64,000 bases of DNA from Bacillota bacterium (GTDB taxonomy: Bacteria > Bacillota > Clostridia > Lachnospirales > Lachnospiraceae): NCBI GenBank assembly GCA_023390555.1, contig JAEWCQ010000007.1, positions 103,747 through 167,746 on the forward strand, given 5' to 3'. Shown here in pieces: positions 51,592-61,182 of this stretch. Position 1 is the stretch's first letter; every line of letters starts with the position of its first letter. The notes beneath the pieces were generated by a model that was given only the letters and a program-made list of their open reading frames with translations, did no database searches and was not told the origin of the DNA. The position numbers and the translations under genes were made by a program.

Positions 51592-52911
51592 ATGTGGGCG
51601 AATGAAAGTGTTTTTTATCAGATTTATCCTCTTGGTTTTTGCGGCGCTCCATTTGAAAATGACGGCCGCCCCGAACATCGGATCTTAAACGTCATTGACT
51701 GGATCGGACATATCAAACGGCTCGGAGCAAATGCCATCTATTTTTCTCCTGTTTTTGAGTCCGATACACATGGATACAATACAAGAGATTACCAGAAGAT
51801 CGATACACGGCTTGGAACCACGGAAGACTTTCAGCTGCTGTGCGAGCAGCTTCACCTTGCCGAAATCAAAGTTGTTCTGGACGGTGTCTTCAATCACGTA
51901 GGCCGTGGCTTCTGGGCTTTTCAGGATGTTCTGGAAAAGAGATGGGACTCTCCTTACAAGGACTGGTTCCATATCAATTTTGACGGCGACTCCAATTACG
52001 ACGACGGTCTCTGGTATGAGGGCTGGGAAGGGAATTACGATCTGGTCAAACTGAATCTGCAAAACGAAGAGGTCATAGAACACCTTTTTGAGAGTGTCCG
52101 CTTCTGGATCGACACGTTTGCGATTGACGGACTGCGGCTCGACGTCGCCTACTGTCTCGATCACGATTTCATCCGGCGCCTGCGCAAATACTGCGACTGC
52201 CTGAAAAAAGATTTCTTTCTTGTGGGCGAAACTCTGCATGGAGATTACAATCAGATCATGAATGATTCCATGCTTCATTCCGTTACAAACTATGAATGCT
52301 ACAAGGGACTTCATTCCAGTTTCAACAGTATGAACCTGTTTGAGATCAACCATTCCCTGCTTCGTCAGTTTGGGCCGGAAAACTGGACTCTTTACAAAGG
52401 AAAGCATCTGCTGTCCTTTGTAGACAATCACGATGTGACCAGAGTTGCCAGTATCCTGAATAACCCGGCACATCTCCCGCTGATCTATGCTTTATGCTTT
52501 GGAATGCCCGGGATACCGTGTGTCTATTACGGCAGTGAATGGGGAACGAAAGGAAGAAAAGAAGAGGGAGATCCGGCTCTGCGCGCCAGCTTTGATGCAC
52601 CGGTCGAAAATGAACTCTTTACCTGGATCAGCAAGCTTGCCGATGCGAAGAAAAACAGCCCGGCGCTCAACTACGGCGATTTCTCTTCTATCCTGCTGAC
52701 AAACAGGCAGTGCATTTTTGAACGAAAATGCAGTACGGAACGCGTGCTCGTCGCAATCAACGCAGACAGCGAGAGCTTTCTTGCCCATTTCGATGCAGGC
52801 TGCGGTACGGCAACCGACCTGATCACCGGAATTGTCCATGACTTCGGAGGCGGAAGTGAACTGCCGCCCTACAGTGCCTTTTTCTGGAAAATGGAGTCAG
52901 GTGCTTCTTAA
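51592..52911 (+). CDS. GH13 alpha-amylase family protein
   Basis: The 439-residue intracellular barrel has the conserved regions DGVFNHVGRG, GLRLDVAYCL with nucleophile Asp184, FFLVGETLHGD with acid/base Glu213, and FVDNHDVTRV with Asp281. It lacks the N-terminal extra domain of neopullulanases and has no signal peptide, so it acts on imported maltodextrins. Exact specificity is not clear. Its stop overlaps the end of the converging ABC ATPase gene by four bases. Confidence 0.9.
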   Translation: MWANESVFYQIYPLGFCGAPFENDGRPEHRILNVIDWIGHIKRLGANAIYFSPVFESDTHGYNTRDYQKIDTRLGTTEDFQLLCEQLHLAEIKVVLDGVFNHVGRGFWAFQDVLEKRWDSPYKDWFHINFDGDSNYDDGLWYEGWEGNYDLVKLNLQNEEVIEHLFESVRFWIDTFAIDGLRLDVAYCLDHDFIRRLRKYCDCLKKDFFLVGETLHGDYNQIMNDSMLHSVTNYECYKGLHSSFNSMNLFEINHSLLRQFGPENWTLYKGKHLLSFVDNHDVTRVASILNNPAHLPLIYALCFGMPGIPCVYYGSEWGTKGRKEEGDPALRASFDAPVENELFTWISKLADAKKNSPALNYGDFSSILLTNRQCIFERKCSTERVLVAINADSESFLAHFDAGCGTATDLITGIVHDFGGGSELPPYSAFFWKMESGAS

Positions 52912-53561
52912 GGAATCACCCGTTTGGTATTTTGAAGCGTCTGTATTTTTCCATACTTTAGCTGAAATATGACGTCTGCCTGCCTGGCCAGTTCACTTGC
53001 ATGTGTAACAATCACTACGCACTTATCTGACTGATGGGCACTCTCCTGCAGAATTGCGAAAATATCCGCCGCAGTCTCTTCATCCAGATTGCCCGTTGGT
53101 TCATCCGCAAGAATGACTGGCGCTTCCGATGCCAGCGCACGGGCAATTGCCACACGCTGCTGCTGACCGCCGGATAATTTTAATACATTGCGGCGGGCTT
53201 CTTCTCTGGTTAGTCCCAGCTTTTCCAGAATTGGCAACGGCGGCAGACCGGCAGACAGACTTACATTTTCAATGGCATTCATATAGTCAATGAGATTATA
53301 GTTCTGAAAAATAAAGGTCACATGTTTTTTCCGGTGATCAGCTAGACCGGTTTTTTTAATGTCCTTTCCCTGATACAGAATCTGACCGTCTGTGGGATTT
53401 TCCAGACCGCCCAGAAGCGAGAGTAAGGTGGTTTTGCCGCATCCCGACGGTCCCAGTATCGCATATGTTTTTCCCCTGTCCATTTGGATCGAAATATCTT
53501 TTAATATCTTTTTCTTATGATCATAGGAGTAACCCGCTCCCTGAACCTCTAAAATACTCAT
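52908..53561 (-). CDS. ABC transporter ATP-binding protein (MacB/LolD type)
   Basis: The 217-residue ATPase has Walker A GPSGCGKTTLLSLL, Q-loop FIFQNYNLIDYMNA, signature LSGGQQQRVAIARALAS and Walker B VILADEPTGNLDEET. It pairs with the two FtsX-type permeases upstream. The arrangement after a two-component system is typical of envelope-stress or antimicrobial-peptide resistance exporters. Confidence 0.92.
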   Translation of the reverse strand: MSILEVQGAGYSYDHKKKILKDISIQMDRGKTYAILGPSGCGKTTLLSLLGGLENPTDGQILYQGKDIKKTGLADHRKKHVTFIFQNYNLIDYMNAIENVSLSAGLPPLPILEKLGLTREEARRNVLKLSGGQQQRVAIARALASEAPVILADEPTGNLDEETAADIFAILQESAHQSDKCVVIVTHASELARQADVIFQLKYGKIQTLQNTKRVIP

Positions 53562-53575
53562 ATTTTATATCCTCC

Positions 53576-54913
53576 TCAGCTCATTTTTGCCAGAATATCT
53601 TTCGGCTTCATCCTCATAACGGAACCGGCCGCAAGCAAAACTGACAGTACGATCATGCCTGTTCCGATCACGTATACATACAGCAGATCCGACAATGATA
53701 CTTTTATTTCAACGGAATTTAGCGAATACAGTTCTTTTGTTGCCGCCTCCTCTGCGCTATTTCCTGTCAGGTCAGCCGCAGACACCTGTCCCTGCGAGAT
53801 CTGCGGCAGTACGCGATTGCCTACACTCTGTGCCAATACTGTACCTGCTCCGAAGGAAAGTGCAAAGGCAGCAACGGCAATGAGGATCATCTCCGACAGA
53901 TACTGCAGCAGAACCGTACCCTTTCCCAAGCCCATTGCCAGCAACACGCCGGTCTCATGCACACGGCTCTTCATCCAGAGACCTAAAATCAAGGTCAGTA
54001 ACACAACACTGAACATAATCAGAACAGCTATCACCGTCGTTACCAGTCCCTGCAGGGACTCCAGCGACGATTTGGCGTTTTGATATTCTGCATCGTGTTT
54101 GGAAAAAACACAGTCATCCCAATCCATACCTGAAATATCCCTTACTTCTGCAATAACCATATCCAGTTCAGCCGGATCCGACACATAAAAATCACCGTAT
54201 TGATAATGTTGCGTTTCATCTGTAAAATAAAGCTGTGAATAGGTTGCGTTATCAGTAAAAGAAACATTCTCATATAAATCATAAGACGGAACCATTCCGA
54301 ATGCATCCTGTGCCAGGGTGTTTGTAAAAATTCCAATAATCGCAACATCCTGCGTGCGTTCATTTTCAGTCCCTGCAGCGGCTAGGATAAGATGATCCCC
54401 AACAGCCAGGTGATTGCTGGCTGCTAAATCTTCATGGATCAAAATTACATTGCTGTCTCCTGCTGTTATGTGCTTTCCGTCGACCAATTCAAAACCCGCT
54501 TCTGTAAAATAGCTGTCCAAATCCGAATGTGTATTACTGACAACTTTTCCCGCGTGCTCATATCCCGCAGGGATTTCCAGTGCCCCATCCGTTGTAATCG
54601 TAAGCGGTTCCCCATCCGAATCGCGGTATTGGGCCTGATAATAAGAACGCAGATTATAGTTCGAAGTTAATCCATCGGTAGTTAAAATTTTTTTTACGAC
54701 AGAATCCTTTAACTGTGCAGGAAGCTGCTTTGCATTAACGGTAAAGCTCCCCATCAGGGATTTTCGAATATTAAGTGCTGACGTTTTTGTGGCAGATTGT
54801 ATCGCCAGACAGATTAGAATCAATGTCGATACTGTCAGCAGGATAAAAAACAGAAGAATTGTTTTTGCTTTTTTTCGGGTCGTATGAATATAGGCCCGTT
54901 TCAAAAAGGTCAT
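53576..54913 (-). CDS. FtsX-type ABC transporter permease
   Basis: The 445-residue protein has one N-terminal helix (about 15-38), a large extracellular MacB-like domain (about 45-285), then three C-terminal helices and the ending RMKPKDILAKMS, which is shared with the neighbouring permease. It forms a heterodimer with that paralog, from which it is separated by 14 bases. Confidence 0.9.
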   Translation of the reverse strand: MTFLKRAYIHTTRKKAKTILLFFILLTVSTLILICLAIQSATKTSALNIRKSLMGSFTVNAKQLPAQLKDSVVKKILTTDGLTSNYNLRSYYQAQYRDSDGEPLTITTDGALEIPAGYEHAGKVVSNTHSDLDSYFTEAGFELVDGKHITAGDSNVILIHEDLAASNHLAVGDHLILAAAGTENERTQDVAIIGIFTNTLAQDAFGMVPSYDLYENVSFTDNATYSQLYFTDETQHYQYGDFYVSDPAELDMVIAEVRDISGMDWDDCVFSKHDAEYQNAKSSLESLQGLVTTVIAVLIMFSVVLLTLILGLWMKSRVHETGVLLAMGLGKGTVLLQYLSEMILIAVAAFALSFGAGTVLAQSVGNRVLPQISQGQVSAADLTGNSAEEAATKELYSLNSVEIKVSLSDLLYVYVIGTGMIVLSVLLAAGSVMRMKPKDILAKMS

Positions 54914-54927
54914 AGGTCATATCTCCT

Positions 54928-56214
54928 TTAACTCATTTTAGAAAGGATATCTTTCGGCTTTAATCGGAACGTCCAAACATTGGAAATTAAGATAGCCAGA
55001 ACCAGGATTGCAGCTAACATACCACTTGTCAGAATAAAATGTACCGTTGTTACCGTTATCTGATCTGACGAATTTCCGAATAATGCCCCCACATTTCCAA
55101 CAAGCAGATGACTGAACCAGGCCGAAAGCGGAATAGCGCAGAGTGCAATCATCCCAACTTCCAGCATCTGCTGAAAGAGAATGGAACCCTTTGAAATCCC
55201 TCCTGCCATCAGGATACCTGTTTCCCTGACACGTCCCTTTACCCACAGGGAGAGAATCAGCGTGACTATTGCCAAGCTGATTGTGAGTATGGCAATCATT
55301 AACGATCTGATAAGGGAACTCATATCCGACATGGAACCTGCCGTCCGTTCATAGACCTCGTCATTCGCTGAGATTGTAAAGTTATCCCAGTTGACAGAGC
55401 TTATTTTTTGTGCCTCCATTATAATGCTCTCCAGTTGCTCCGGATCGCCAACAAAAAAGTCTGCTGAATCATAGCCGTTGCCTGGACCGTCGGAATAATT
55501 CTGAAGCGCATCTGCCATTGCTTTCATGTCCATAAACACATAGTTATCGTAGTCATAATAAGAAGCCATGTCATAGTTGTTCTTTTCATCGCTCTTGTCT
55601 GCAAGAACATCAAAGATACCGACGATTTCCAGTTCTTCTGAGCGGTCATTGACCGCAACAACGGTATCTCCAATATCCAGCTTATGTTTGTCCGCGATTG
55701 CCTTGCTGATTAAGATTGCATCTGTATCCGAATCGGTAATATGGCGTCCTTCTACCAGAGTAAACATCTGCGACAGGAACATAGAAGAATACTCTGAATT
55801 CACGGTTCCGACTGTATAATACTGATCGTCTACCATGCTCTGACCAATTGGATTTATATGTTCGTAATAAGTTCCATCCGTGTCAAAGAGTTCAAAAATC
55901 GTGCTGTATGACGCATCATATGCTTTGATTCCCTGTATCTGCGCAATTTCATCGATCATGTCCTCTGAGAGAAATTCCTGTGTGCTGTATGTACCTCCGC
56001 TCCCGCTGCTCCAATCGCCCGTTGACAGGTTGCGGCTGACTGTAAAACTGGTTCCAGTAGTTCCCCGCAGTGTTTCCGATGATTTTTCTTCCGCATCCAT
56101 GGATGCAAAACCGCAGAGAACAAGCGTGGAAATCACAAAAATAATGAAAAACAACAGTAGACTTTTTCCTCTTTTGCGAAGTACAAAAAGAAATGCTCTT
56201 TTCATTACGTTCAT
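54928..56214 (-). CDS. FtsX-type ABC transporter permease
   Basis: A 428-residue paralog of its neighbour, with the same topology and end (RLKPKDILSKMS). The extracellular domain is rich in Ser/Gly near residues 60-75. ACGGAGGTGAAACA precedes the ATG. It is the first gene of the exporter operon and is separated from the sensor kinase by a terminator, so it has its own promoter, with a direct repeat upstream. Confidence 0.9.
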   Translation of the reverse strand: MNVMKRAFLFVLRKRGKSLLLFFIIFVISTLVLCGFASMDAEEKSSETLRGTTGTSFTVSRNLSTGDWSSGSGGTYSTQEFLSEDMIDEIAQIQGIKAYDASYSTIFELFDTDGTYYEHINPIGQSMVDDQYYTVGTVNSEYSSMFLSQMFTLVEGRHITDSDTDAILISKAIADKHKLDIGDTVVAVNDRSEELEIVGIFDVLADKSDEKNNYDMASYYDYDNYVFMDMKAMADALQNYSDGPGNGYDSADFFVGDPEQLESIIMEAQKISSVNWDNFTISANDEVYERTAGSMSDMSSLIRSLMIAILTISLAIVTLILSLWVKGRVRETGILMAGGISKGSILFQQMLEVGMIALCAIPLSAWFSHLLVGNVGALFGNSSDQITVTTVHFILTSGMLAAILVLAILISNVWTFRLKPKDILSKMS

Positions 56215-56305
56215 TGTTTCACCTCCGTTTGTTTTTGATATCCTGATTTTATATTTTGAAAATGGAGTCCGGGTGGAGCGGCGGTGTAGTTTGGATATTT
56301 TCTCC

Positions 56306-56326
56306 TAAAATCTTCTTTAAAATCTT
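56306..56326. promoter_or_regulatory. Direct repeat upstream of the FtsX-type exporter operon, response-regulator site candidate
   Basis: TAAAATCTT occurs at 56306-56314 and 56318-56326, a 12-bp period, as for OmpR-family binding sites. It lies about 90 bases upstream of the first permease gene, beside a two-component system. Confidence 0.45.
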
Positions 56327-56337
56327 TCCGATGAAGC

Positions 56338-56369
56338 AAAAAAACAGAGGACTGCATATGCAATCCTCT
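56338..56369 (-). terminator. Terminator after the sensor kinase
   Basis: AGAGGATTGCATATGCAGTC plus CTCT is a near-perfect palindrome followed by GTTTTTTT on the minus strand. Confidence 0.75.
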
Positions 56370-57748
56370 TACGTTTTCATATCTGCTTGGAATAAAACGG
56401 TAAAACAAATACCCTCATTTGTATTTTGTATTCTGTATCGCAATCCATGCCGGTCAAAGACCGTTTTAACAATATAAAGCCCCAGTCCACTGCCGCCGGT
56501 GTTGCGGTTCCGCGAATGTTCCACACGGTAGAACGGTTCGTATAGCTGCTCCAGATCGGACTGCTCCAATGTAACCCCAGTATTTTCCGCCTTAAATACT
56601 CCATCTTTTAAGAAAACGGTAATTGAGGCACCGGCGGGCGAATGTGAGACAGCATTATTGATGATATTTGAAAAAGCCATTTTCAGCATAGCTTCATCGC
56701 CGGGATAGAAAAAAGAATTTTCCACATCATAATGAATCGTAATGTTGTGATCTTCTGCCGTCCCCTGAAGCTTTCGGCAGCACTCCATAATCAGCTGCCC
56801 AATATCGACTTTCACTACGGACATGGCAAAATCTCCCGCTGCCATACGGGAAGCGGCCAAAATTTCTCTGAGCAGTTTTTCCATTTCCATTACGGTTCCC
56901 ATGGCATGCTGTAAATAAGTATCCCTGTCCTGATACACTCCAACAGCATAAATCATCCCCTCTAATTCGCCCTTTAAAACAGTAATCGGTGTTTTCAATT
57001 CGTGTGAAACGGCTCTGAAAAAATCAACACGCTGTTTTTCCTGTTGTTGTTCCCGCTCAATATCCTGCTGTAATTTTTCATTGGCAGCTTTCAGCTCGGT
57101 GAGCGTACTGTCCAGCTTTTCTGCCATTGTGTTGAGATTAGAAGCGAGGAGCCCAATTTCATCCGTTCGCCTGACATTGCACCGCCATGTCATATCCAGA
57201 CTCGACATCCTCCTTGAAATATTGCTGATTTCAAGAATCGGTTTTGCCAAAAAGCGAGAACAGAAAAATGCAGAAACAAACGAAATCATCAGAATAATCC
57301 CTGTGATAACGGGCAGCAGCTTAGTAAACGTTTTGGCGATCTGATTGACGGTATTGCTGGAAATAGATATGCTCAGTGTGTAATTGTCAGGGCTTCCCTG
57401 AAAGATCAGGGATATCGTTGTTGTCTGCGTCGGATCTTTTTCGTCCCGTTCTTCTGTGCCGCTGCCTCCAATAGACATTTCAGAGCCACCACCTGTTAAT
57501 GTAGCTACGGCACCATTTTCAACACAAAAATTATATATTTGGGGGATTCCATCTTCCAGAGTACCGTCTGTAAGCTCTGACGCAAGCCGGTTTATTTTGA
57601 CGCTGTAATTTGATGTTGCAAGATTTTGATAACTCACAGGCATTACCGCCATCACAATCCCGTATAAAAGAAAGCTGGCAGCAAAGAGAATACCTGCAAT
57701 CAACAGGAAAATTTTGGCCGCCAGGCTGTTTTTAAGTTTCTTTATCAA
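56369..57748 (-). CDS. Two-component sensor histidine kinase
   Basis: Two membrane helices (about 10-35 and 148-172 of the 459 residues) flank an extracellular domain with a Gly/Ser-rich loop. Then a HAMP domain, the phosphoacceptor FRAVSHELKTPITVLKGELEG, and ATPase boxes FSNIINNAVSHSP and GGSGLGLYIVK. The frame extends to a TTG at 57778 inside the regulator gene; the TTG at 57748 with GAGGGGTGG upstream is the more likely start. It pairs with the regulator upstream and probably controls the FtsX-type exporter. Confidence 0.9.
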   Translation of the reverse strand: MIKKLKNSLAAKIFLLIAGILFAASFLLYGIVMAVMPVSYQNLATSNYSVKINRLASELTDGTLEDGIPQIYNFCVENGAVATLTGGGSEMSIGGSGTEERDEKDPTQTTTISLIFQGSPDNYTLSISISSNTVNQIAKTFTKLLPVITGIILMISFVSAFFCSRFLAKPILEISNISRRMSSLDMTWRCNVRRTDEIGLLASNLNTMAEKLDSTLTELKAANEKLQQDIEREQQQEKQRVDFFRAVSHELKTPITVLKGELEGMIYAVGVYQDRDTYLQHAMGTVMEMEKLLREILAASRMAAGDFAMSVVKVDIGQLIMECCRKLQGTAEDHNITIHYDVENSFFYPGDEAMLKMAFSNIINNAVSHSPAGASITVFLKDGVFKAENTGVTLEQSDLEQLYEPFYRVEHSRNRNTGGSGLGLYIVKTVFDRHGLRYRIQNTNEGICFTVLFQADMKT

Positions 57749-58406
57749 TCCGGTATCCCACCCCTCTGATCGTTTCAATGCAGTCGACCCCGAGTTTTTT
57801 ACGAATATTCTTGATATGGGTGTTTACAATCTTTTCATCACCATAAAAGTTATACTCCCAAATCTGATTCAGTATATTGTCTCTGGTAAAAACACGTCCT
57901 CTGTTTTCCAGCAGCAGCTTTAAGATTTCAAATTCCCGTGCAGTCAGCAGCACCTCACTGCCGGAAACAAAAACCTTATAATTTTCTAAGTCAAGCTGAA
58001 TATTTTTATGAAAAAGCACCGCGGAATCATCCGTCTGCCCATCAAATCGACGCAAAACGGCCTCGATTCTTTTTATCACCAACGGCATGGAAAATGGTTT
58101 CGTAATATAGTCGTCCGCCAGAAGATCAAATCCCTTCATCTGGCTTTCTTCATCATCTAATGCTGTAAGCAGAATCACAGGTGTATTACTTTCATTTCGT
58201 ATCATTTCACAGACTGTATAACCATCAATTTTAGGCATCATGATATCCAGTAAAACCAGATCATAATCTGCCGCATGAAATGCGCAAACGCCCTGCATCC
58301 CGTCATCCGCAACAAATACCCTGTAACCTGCGTCAACCAAAAATGCCTTGATAATGGCTTGAATGGCTTTCTCATCTTCAATCACTAAAATCTGTTTTGA
58401 CAACAA
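57732..58406 (-). CDS. OmpR/PhoB-family response regulator
   Basis: The 224-residue protein has a receiver domain with acidic DEK, phosphoacceptor Asp in YDLVLLDIMMPKIDG, and Lys in DYITKPFSM, then a winged-helix DNA-binding domain (about 125-222, with LTAREFEILKLLLENRGRVF and IRGVGYRIDKET). The start is a TTG with GGAGGTGAT upstream. Its 3' end overlaps the kinase gene, so the pair is coupled. Confidence 0.93.
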   Translation of the reverse strand: MLSKQILVIEDEKAIQAIIKAFLVDAGYRVFVADDGMQGVCAFHAADYDLVLLDIMMPKIDGYTVCEMIRNESNTPVILLTALDDEESQMKGFDLLADDYITKPFSMPLVIKRIEAVLRRFDGQTDDSAVLFHKNIQLDLENYKVFVSGSEVLLTAREFEILKLLLENRGRVFTRDNILNQIWEYNFYGDEKIVNTHIKNIRKKLGVDCIETIRGVGYRIDKET

Positions 58407-58493
58407 ATCACCTCCATCTCAAGAATGACTATACCTTAAAAAGATGTAGTTACGGTGAACCTGCTGACTTTTTTACAAAATTGGCAATGAAAT

Positions 58494-58533
58494 ATAAAAG
58501 TGCCCCAAAAGTCCAAAAGACTTCTGGAGCACT
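58494..58533 (-). terminator. Terminator after the mecA pair
   Basis: AGTGCTCCAGAAGTC pairs with GACTTTTGGGGCACT on the minus strand, followed by TTTATAT. Confidence 0.7.
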
Positions 58534-58562
58534 CATTTCTCCCATGGAGTAAAAGCCAGATG

Positions 58563-58946
58563 CTACAGTTTCACAAATACATCATCAAACAGGCAGTCCA
58601 GCATCTCCTTTAATAACTTTTCAGTCGTATCAAAATAAATCTCTGTGATACTGCTGTCGTAATCTATACCGGCACTGATCTCGAGCACGGCGTCGGACAC
58701 TTCTGGATTAAGCATGTCCACGGCATTCTCTATAATTTCTTCAAAGGTACAGTAGGCATCACCGGTCAGGTAAAGGATATAATTCTCTTTTTTTATATGG
58801 TGAATCTGCTGATATTCCTCCGTAAACAGCTCCCAACCGGGCTCTGCCGCCTCGCGCATCTCTTTTTGGATGGTTTTATAGTCTATTGGAACATACATCT
58901 CCTGAAAAAATGCTTCAAAAGATTCTTTATCTTTATACTCTGTCAT
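58563..58946 (-). CDS. Hypothetical acidic protein downstream of mecA
   Basis: The 127-residue acidic soluble protein (YKDKESFEAFFQEMYVPIDY, DDVFVKL at the end) has no recognised domain. The ATG at 58946 has AGGAGATATG upstream and overlaps the mecA stop, so it is translationally coupled to mecA; the open frame extends further but into mecA. A role linked to MecA is suggested only by coupling. Confidence 0.65.
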   Translation of the reverse strand: MTEYKDKESFEAFFQEMYVPIDYKTIQKEMREAAEPGWELFTEEYQQIHHIKKENYILYLTGDAYCTFEEIIENAVDMLNPEVSDAVLEISAGIDYDSSITEIYFDTTEKLLKEMLDCLFDDVFVKL

Positions 58947-58947
58947 C

Positions 58948-59709
58948 TCATATCTCCTGCATCGTCTGTATTGCATGGTCGGGAAGAATACACTCCCCAT
59001 GCTCTAATATGTAGGATCCTATCCCATCATGGGAATAAATCCCGGAACCAAATTCCAGTGATGCACCCAGCAGCCTGCACAGCTGTCTGTCATCCATCGG
59101 CTCCTTCTTCATCAGCAGGAAATAACTATGCTCTTTTTTTAATTTATACAAACTGTTCTCTACCGGCATTTCCAGCTTTATGGCATTGCAGTAGTCCCCG
59201 AATATATCGAGTGAATCAAACTGTAGCTGGTAGTTTAAACGGCTCCCCCGGATCAGGGAATTCTGTGTATCCGCCGCTCCATCCATAATCGGAATACTGC
59301 CGCCGGTACGCTTGTTTGCACCGTCTGTTTCTTCCGGCTGGTCTCCAGACTTCTGCTCCTCCAACAGTACACTGTCCTGTGAGCCGTCTGTTTCTTCCTT
59401 TCCGGTCTTAGAAAGGTTTTCTACCGCTGATTTGAGGTTTTCCAGCATATTCATAATTCCGCCGTTTGGCTTTTCGGAAAACGTCAATGCAATGATGTGT
59501 TCCGGTAAAACGGACACCTGTATGGATATATTACCGCCCTGCACTTTATAACCGACTTCTTCCTCTGCCCGCGTAATCATCTTCCGCAGAAAATTATCTG
59601 TTTTCCCATCATTGGTGAGAAAATCATCTACTTCCAGCCCATTTGCCGTAAGTTCTTCTTCTGAAATCAAACATCTGACTGTATCGACGTTAATTCTTTT
59701 AAATTTCAT
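58948..59709 (-). CDS. mecA: Adaptor protein MecA
   Basis: The 253-residue protein starts with the MecA substrate-binding domain (MKFKRINVDTVRCLISEEEL, then TNDGKTDNFLRKMITRAEEE), has a long polar linker (about 95-140), and ends with the ClpC-binding domain (LQFDSLDIFGDYC, SLYKLKKEHSYFLLMKKE, YILEHGECILPDHAI). It delivers substrates such as competence or sporulation regulators to ClpCP in the bacilli; targets in clostridia are less known. Divergent from dinB. Confidence 0.92.
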   Translation of the reverse strand: MKFKRINVDTVRCLISEEELTANGLEVDDFLTNDGKTDNFLRKMITRAEEEVGYKVQGGNISIQVSVLPEHIIALTFSEKPNGGIMNMLENLKSAVENLSKTGKEETDGSQDSVLLEEQKSGDQPEETDGANKRTGGSIPIMDGAADTQNSLIRGSRLNYQLQFDSLDIFGDYCNAIKLEMPVENSLYKLKKEHSYFLLMKKEPMDDRQLCRLLGASLEFGSGIYSHDGIGSYILEHGECILPDHAIQTMQEI

Positions 59710-59874
59710 GAAACATCACCTTCTTTTTCTTCTGTTCCATCCAAATATTGCTGCGCTTCTTCTATCAGTGTGTACTCATTATATCGTCCCCTTTTCATAT
59801 TTTCAACATCTTTCCATCAATCCCCATGCAAATCTTATTCCATTTCCGCATCATTTATGCTAAAATAAGGCAGC

Positions 59875-59886
59875 AAACATCTGTTC
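59875..59886 (+). promoter_or_regulatory. LexA-type SOS box upstream of dinB
   Basis: AAACATCTGTTC differs at one position from the Gram-positive core GAAC-N4-GTTC and lies just after a TAAAAT -10-like box. Confidence 0.5.
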
Positions 59887-59922
59887 TGCACCTCTGTTTG
59901 CCTTAAAACGGAAAGGAGTCTC

Positions 59923-61176
59923 ATGGACAGCATTATTTTTCACATTGATGTCAACTCTGCTTATTTAAGCTGGAGTGCTGTAGAAAAACTAAAAAATGGT
60001 GATCCGACAGATCTCCGTACCATTCCTTCTATTATCGGCGGTGACCTGGCAAGCAGGCATGGCATTGTGCTCGCAAAATCAATTCCTGCAAAAGCTTACG
60101 GTATCCATACTGCAGACCCCGTTGCACAGGCTCTCCGCAAATGTCCGCAGCTTGTGGTGGAACCTCCGGACCATGCACTTTATGACAGATACAGCAAAAA
60201 ACTGCTGGCTTTACTTCATAATTATACTTCGGATATTGAAAAACTCTCCATAGACGAATGCTTTTTAGACTTTACGCCAATCGCACGTCTGTATGAATCA
60301 CCGACTGCCGCTGCCAGCGTAATGCAGGATGATATTCGCAAACAGCTGGGATTTACCGTAAATATTGGTATTGCCCCAAATAAGGTTCTTGCAAAAATGG
60401 CCAGTGATTTTGAAAAACCTGATCGTATTCATACGCTGTTTCCCGAAGAAATCGCCGAAAAAATGTGGCCTCTTCCGGTCGACAGTCTCTATATGGTCGG
60501 GCGCTCCAGTGCTTCGCGCTTAAAAAGCCTTGGCATCCGGACGATCGGAGAGCTGGCGGCAACAGACCCCGACTATCTGCAGTCAGAATTTAAAAGCCAC
60601 GGCATTACGATGTGGGAATATGCCAATGGTGTGGCAGACAGCCGGATTGATTCCGGTTCACGTGAATTAAAAGGTGTGGGCAATTCTATTACGCTGCGGG
60701 AAGATGCCAGAACAGCTGCTGATGCCAAAAAGGTTCTGCTCTCCCTCTCAGAGACGGTATCGGAGCGCCTGCGCAAGGCGGAACAAATTGCTCAGACGGT
60801 GACGGTTGAGATCAAATACAGTGACTTCTCATCCTTTTCGCACCAGGCCTCCTTTTTCACTCCGACCAATACGACCAATGCGATTTATGAAAAATCCTGC
60901 CATCTTTTTGATGAACTTTGGAATAAAGAGCCTATCCGTCTGCTCGGTATCCGGACTGCCAGACTTCTTCCGTCCAGCGCACCGGTTCAGATGTCTCTCT
61001 TTGATCTGACCCTGAATCAGGGTTCCGTTCAGGCTTTCCATCAAAAAAACAGCACCCTGCCAAAGCCATCCGCAGATAAGCTTCGCCAATTGGATGCTGC
61101 TGTTGATTCCATTCGCCACAAATATGGAGAGAATGCCGTAATCCGCGGCAGCTTTCTTGACAGGGACGATTTCTGA
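59923..61176 (+). CDS. dinB: DNA polymerase IV (Y family)
   Basis: The 417-residue translesion polymerase has metal-binding Asp in FHIDVNSAYLSW, the catalytic pair in EKLSIDECFLDF, a helix-hairpin-helix region near SRLKSLGIRTIGELAATDP, and a little-finger domain. The C-terminal ALPxx-type clamp-binding sequence may be PVQMSLFDL (about 363-371), which fits a QxxLF beta-clamp motif. AAAGGAG precedes the ATG, and a LexA-like box lies upstream, consistent with SOS control. Confidence 0.95.
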   Translation: MDSIIFHIDVNSAYLSWSAVEKLKNGDPTDLRTIPSIIGGDLASRHGIVLAKSIPAKAYGIHTADPVAQALRKCPQLVVEPPDHALYDRYSKKLLALLHNYTSDIEKLSIDECFLDFTPIARLYESPTAAASVMQDDIRKQLGFTVNIGIAPNKVLAKMASDFEKPDRIHTLFPEEIAEKMWPLPVDSLYMVGRSSASRLKSLGIRTIGELAATDPDYLQSEFKSHGITMWEYANGVADSRIDSGSRELKGVGNSITLREDARTAADAKKVLLSLSETVSERLRKAEQIAQTVTVEIKYSDFSSFSHQASFFTPTNTTNAIYEKSCHLFDELWNKEPIRLLGIRTARLLPSSAPVQMSLFDLTLNQGSVQAFHQKNSTLPKPSADKLRQLDAAVDSIRHKYGENAVIRGSFLDRDDF

Positions 61177-61182
61177 ACACAG

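Noticed and set aside
51685..52473. 262-codon open frame antisense to the amylase gene
   Set aside because: It lies fully inside a clear GH13 gene, has no ribosome site, and its sequence resembles no protein; it is a shadow of codon bias.
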